Assembly: GCA_963590435.1 (NCBI GenBank)
Contig: CAVAPG010000020.1
Location: forward strand, 1-21,761
DNA: 21,761 nucleotides
Origin: F23-B02 sp963590435
GTDB lineage: Bacteria; Bacillota; Clostridia; Oscillospirales; Oscillospiraceae
Reading direction: 5' to 3'
Part shown: in pieces, positions 21,340 through 21,761 of the stretch
Position numbering within the stretch: position 1 is the first letter of the stretch
How the letters are laid out: each line of letters opens with the position of its first letter
Made by a program: the position numbers and the translations under genes
Notes under the pieces: generated by a model
What the model saw: the letters and a program-made list of their open reading frames with translations, nothing else
Database searches by the model: none
Told to the model about the DNA's origin: nothing

Positions 21340-21761
21340 TTTCGTTCACCTTTATATCATACATAATCAAAAGCGCGCCATCCTCGACGCTTATCTCCGC
21401 CTGGGGGGAAACGAAGCTGTTGCTTACGCCCAGTGGAAAATCGGAGCTTATCCGAACCTTGTCGACCTCGTATTTAAGGCCCTTTATCGAAACGCCCTCC
21501 GCGGCTCCGTCAAGGCAGAAAAGCGAAACATCGCCCTGACCTTCAATTTTGAGAGAAGTGTTTTTAATTGCCGTCCAGATATATTTTTCGCCGAAGAGCC
21601 AGCCGCGTGCACCGCGGTTTGCAAGATACAGCAGCGATTGAAGGTTTGCCATCGTGTGGTCCGGGCGCGCTCCGCCGAGGCCGCCGTATATATAAAAGCG
21701 CTCATAGCCCTTCTCAAGACCGAGCTTCAGGGCGTACATCGTGTCCGTATCATCTTTTTCA
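21332..21761 (-). CDS. Thiamine pyrophosphokinase, C-terminal part (5' end outside window)
   Basis: Transfers pyrophosphate from ATP to thiamine, giving the cofactor thiamine diphosphate. The frame is open to the right window edge. Its first visible residues, EKDDTDTMYALKLGLEKGYE, are the diagnostic KDDTDTM motif that binds thiamine/Mg-ATP. GGLGGARPDHTMANLQSL, typical of the family, follows. The thiamine-binding beta-sandwich domain occupies the last 70 residues. About 143 residues are visible, of about 210 expected. It overlaps mnmG by eight bases and heads the mnmG-mnmA transcript as far as the window shows. I leave the symbol blank because thiN and tpk are used for different lineages. Confidence 0.92.
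   Translation of the reverse strand, partial: EKDDTDTMYALKLGLEKGYERFYIYGGLGGARPDHTMANLQSLLYLANRGARGWLFGEKYIWTAIKNTSLKIEGQGDVSLFCLDGAAEGVSIKGLKYEVDKVRISSDFPLGVSNSFVSPQAEISVEDGALLIMYDIKVNEID

Overview
This looks like chromosomal DNA from an anaerobic Firmicute, most likely class Clostridia and close to the Oscillospirales. The evidence is the balanced base composition and the gene set: a YtoI-like HTH/DRTGG/CBS/hotdog regulator, a short KdpD-type kinase, a YitT-family protein, and an acyl-CoA dehydrogenase/Etf/CoA-transferase cluster typical of butyrate-type anaerobes. AGGAGG-type ribosome binding sites, frequent GTG/TTG starts and ATGA overlaps fit too. Taxonomy is an inference; no rRNA is present. 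I see no phage, transposase, CRISPR array, tRNA or rRNA gene.

Layout. 1-1070: 3' part of groEL and its terminator. 1098-1982 (-): a LysR regulator. 1992-2395: non-coding, with an orphan rightward promoter and several hairpins. 2396-3795 (-): a yitT-like gene followed by a dCMP deaminase. 3887-5670 (-): a KdpD/KdpE-like two-component pair. 5763-7660 (+): a cysteine operon, made of a consensus promoter, a 27-codon leader peptide with six Cys codons, a terminator with a visible antiterminator partner, cysK and cysE. 7676-10196 (-): an acyl-CoA dehydrogenase behind a YtoI-like regulator. 10197-10576: a divergent control region. 10577-16490 (+): acyl-CoA dehydrogenase, etfB, etfA, a PaaG-like isomerase, an acetate-transporter-family protein, and CoA-transferase A and B. 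16491-16870: a hairpin-rich intergenic cassette. 16871-18361 (-): IMP dehydrogenase. 18476-21761 (-): thiamine pyrophosphokinase (partial), mnmG and mnmA, overlapping.

How the parts work together. In the acyl-CoA operon, the transporter would bring in a short-chain acid, the CoA-transferase would activate it, the isomerase would reposition a double bond, and the dehydrogenase with its Etf would reduce or oxidise the acyl-CoA. The adjacent divergent regulator carries a hotdog domain, the fold FapR uses to sense an acyl-CoA, so it is a natural candidate controller. MnmA and MnmG modify the same wobble uridine of tRNA and are translationally coupled.

The most striking element is the cysK-cysE leader (5842-5990). 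It has all the parts of a classical ribosome-mediated attenuator specific for cysteine: clustered Cys codons, a 1:2 hairpin, a 12-bp 2:3 antiterminator and a 13-bp 3:4 terminator with a U tract.
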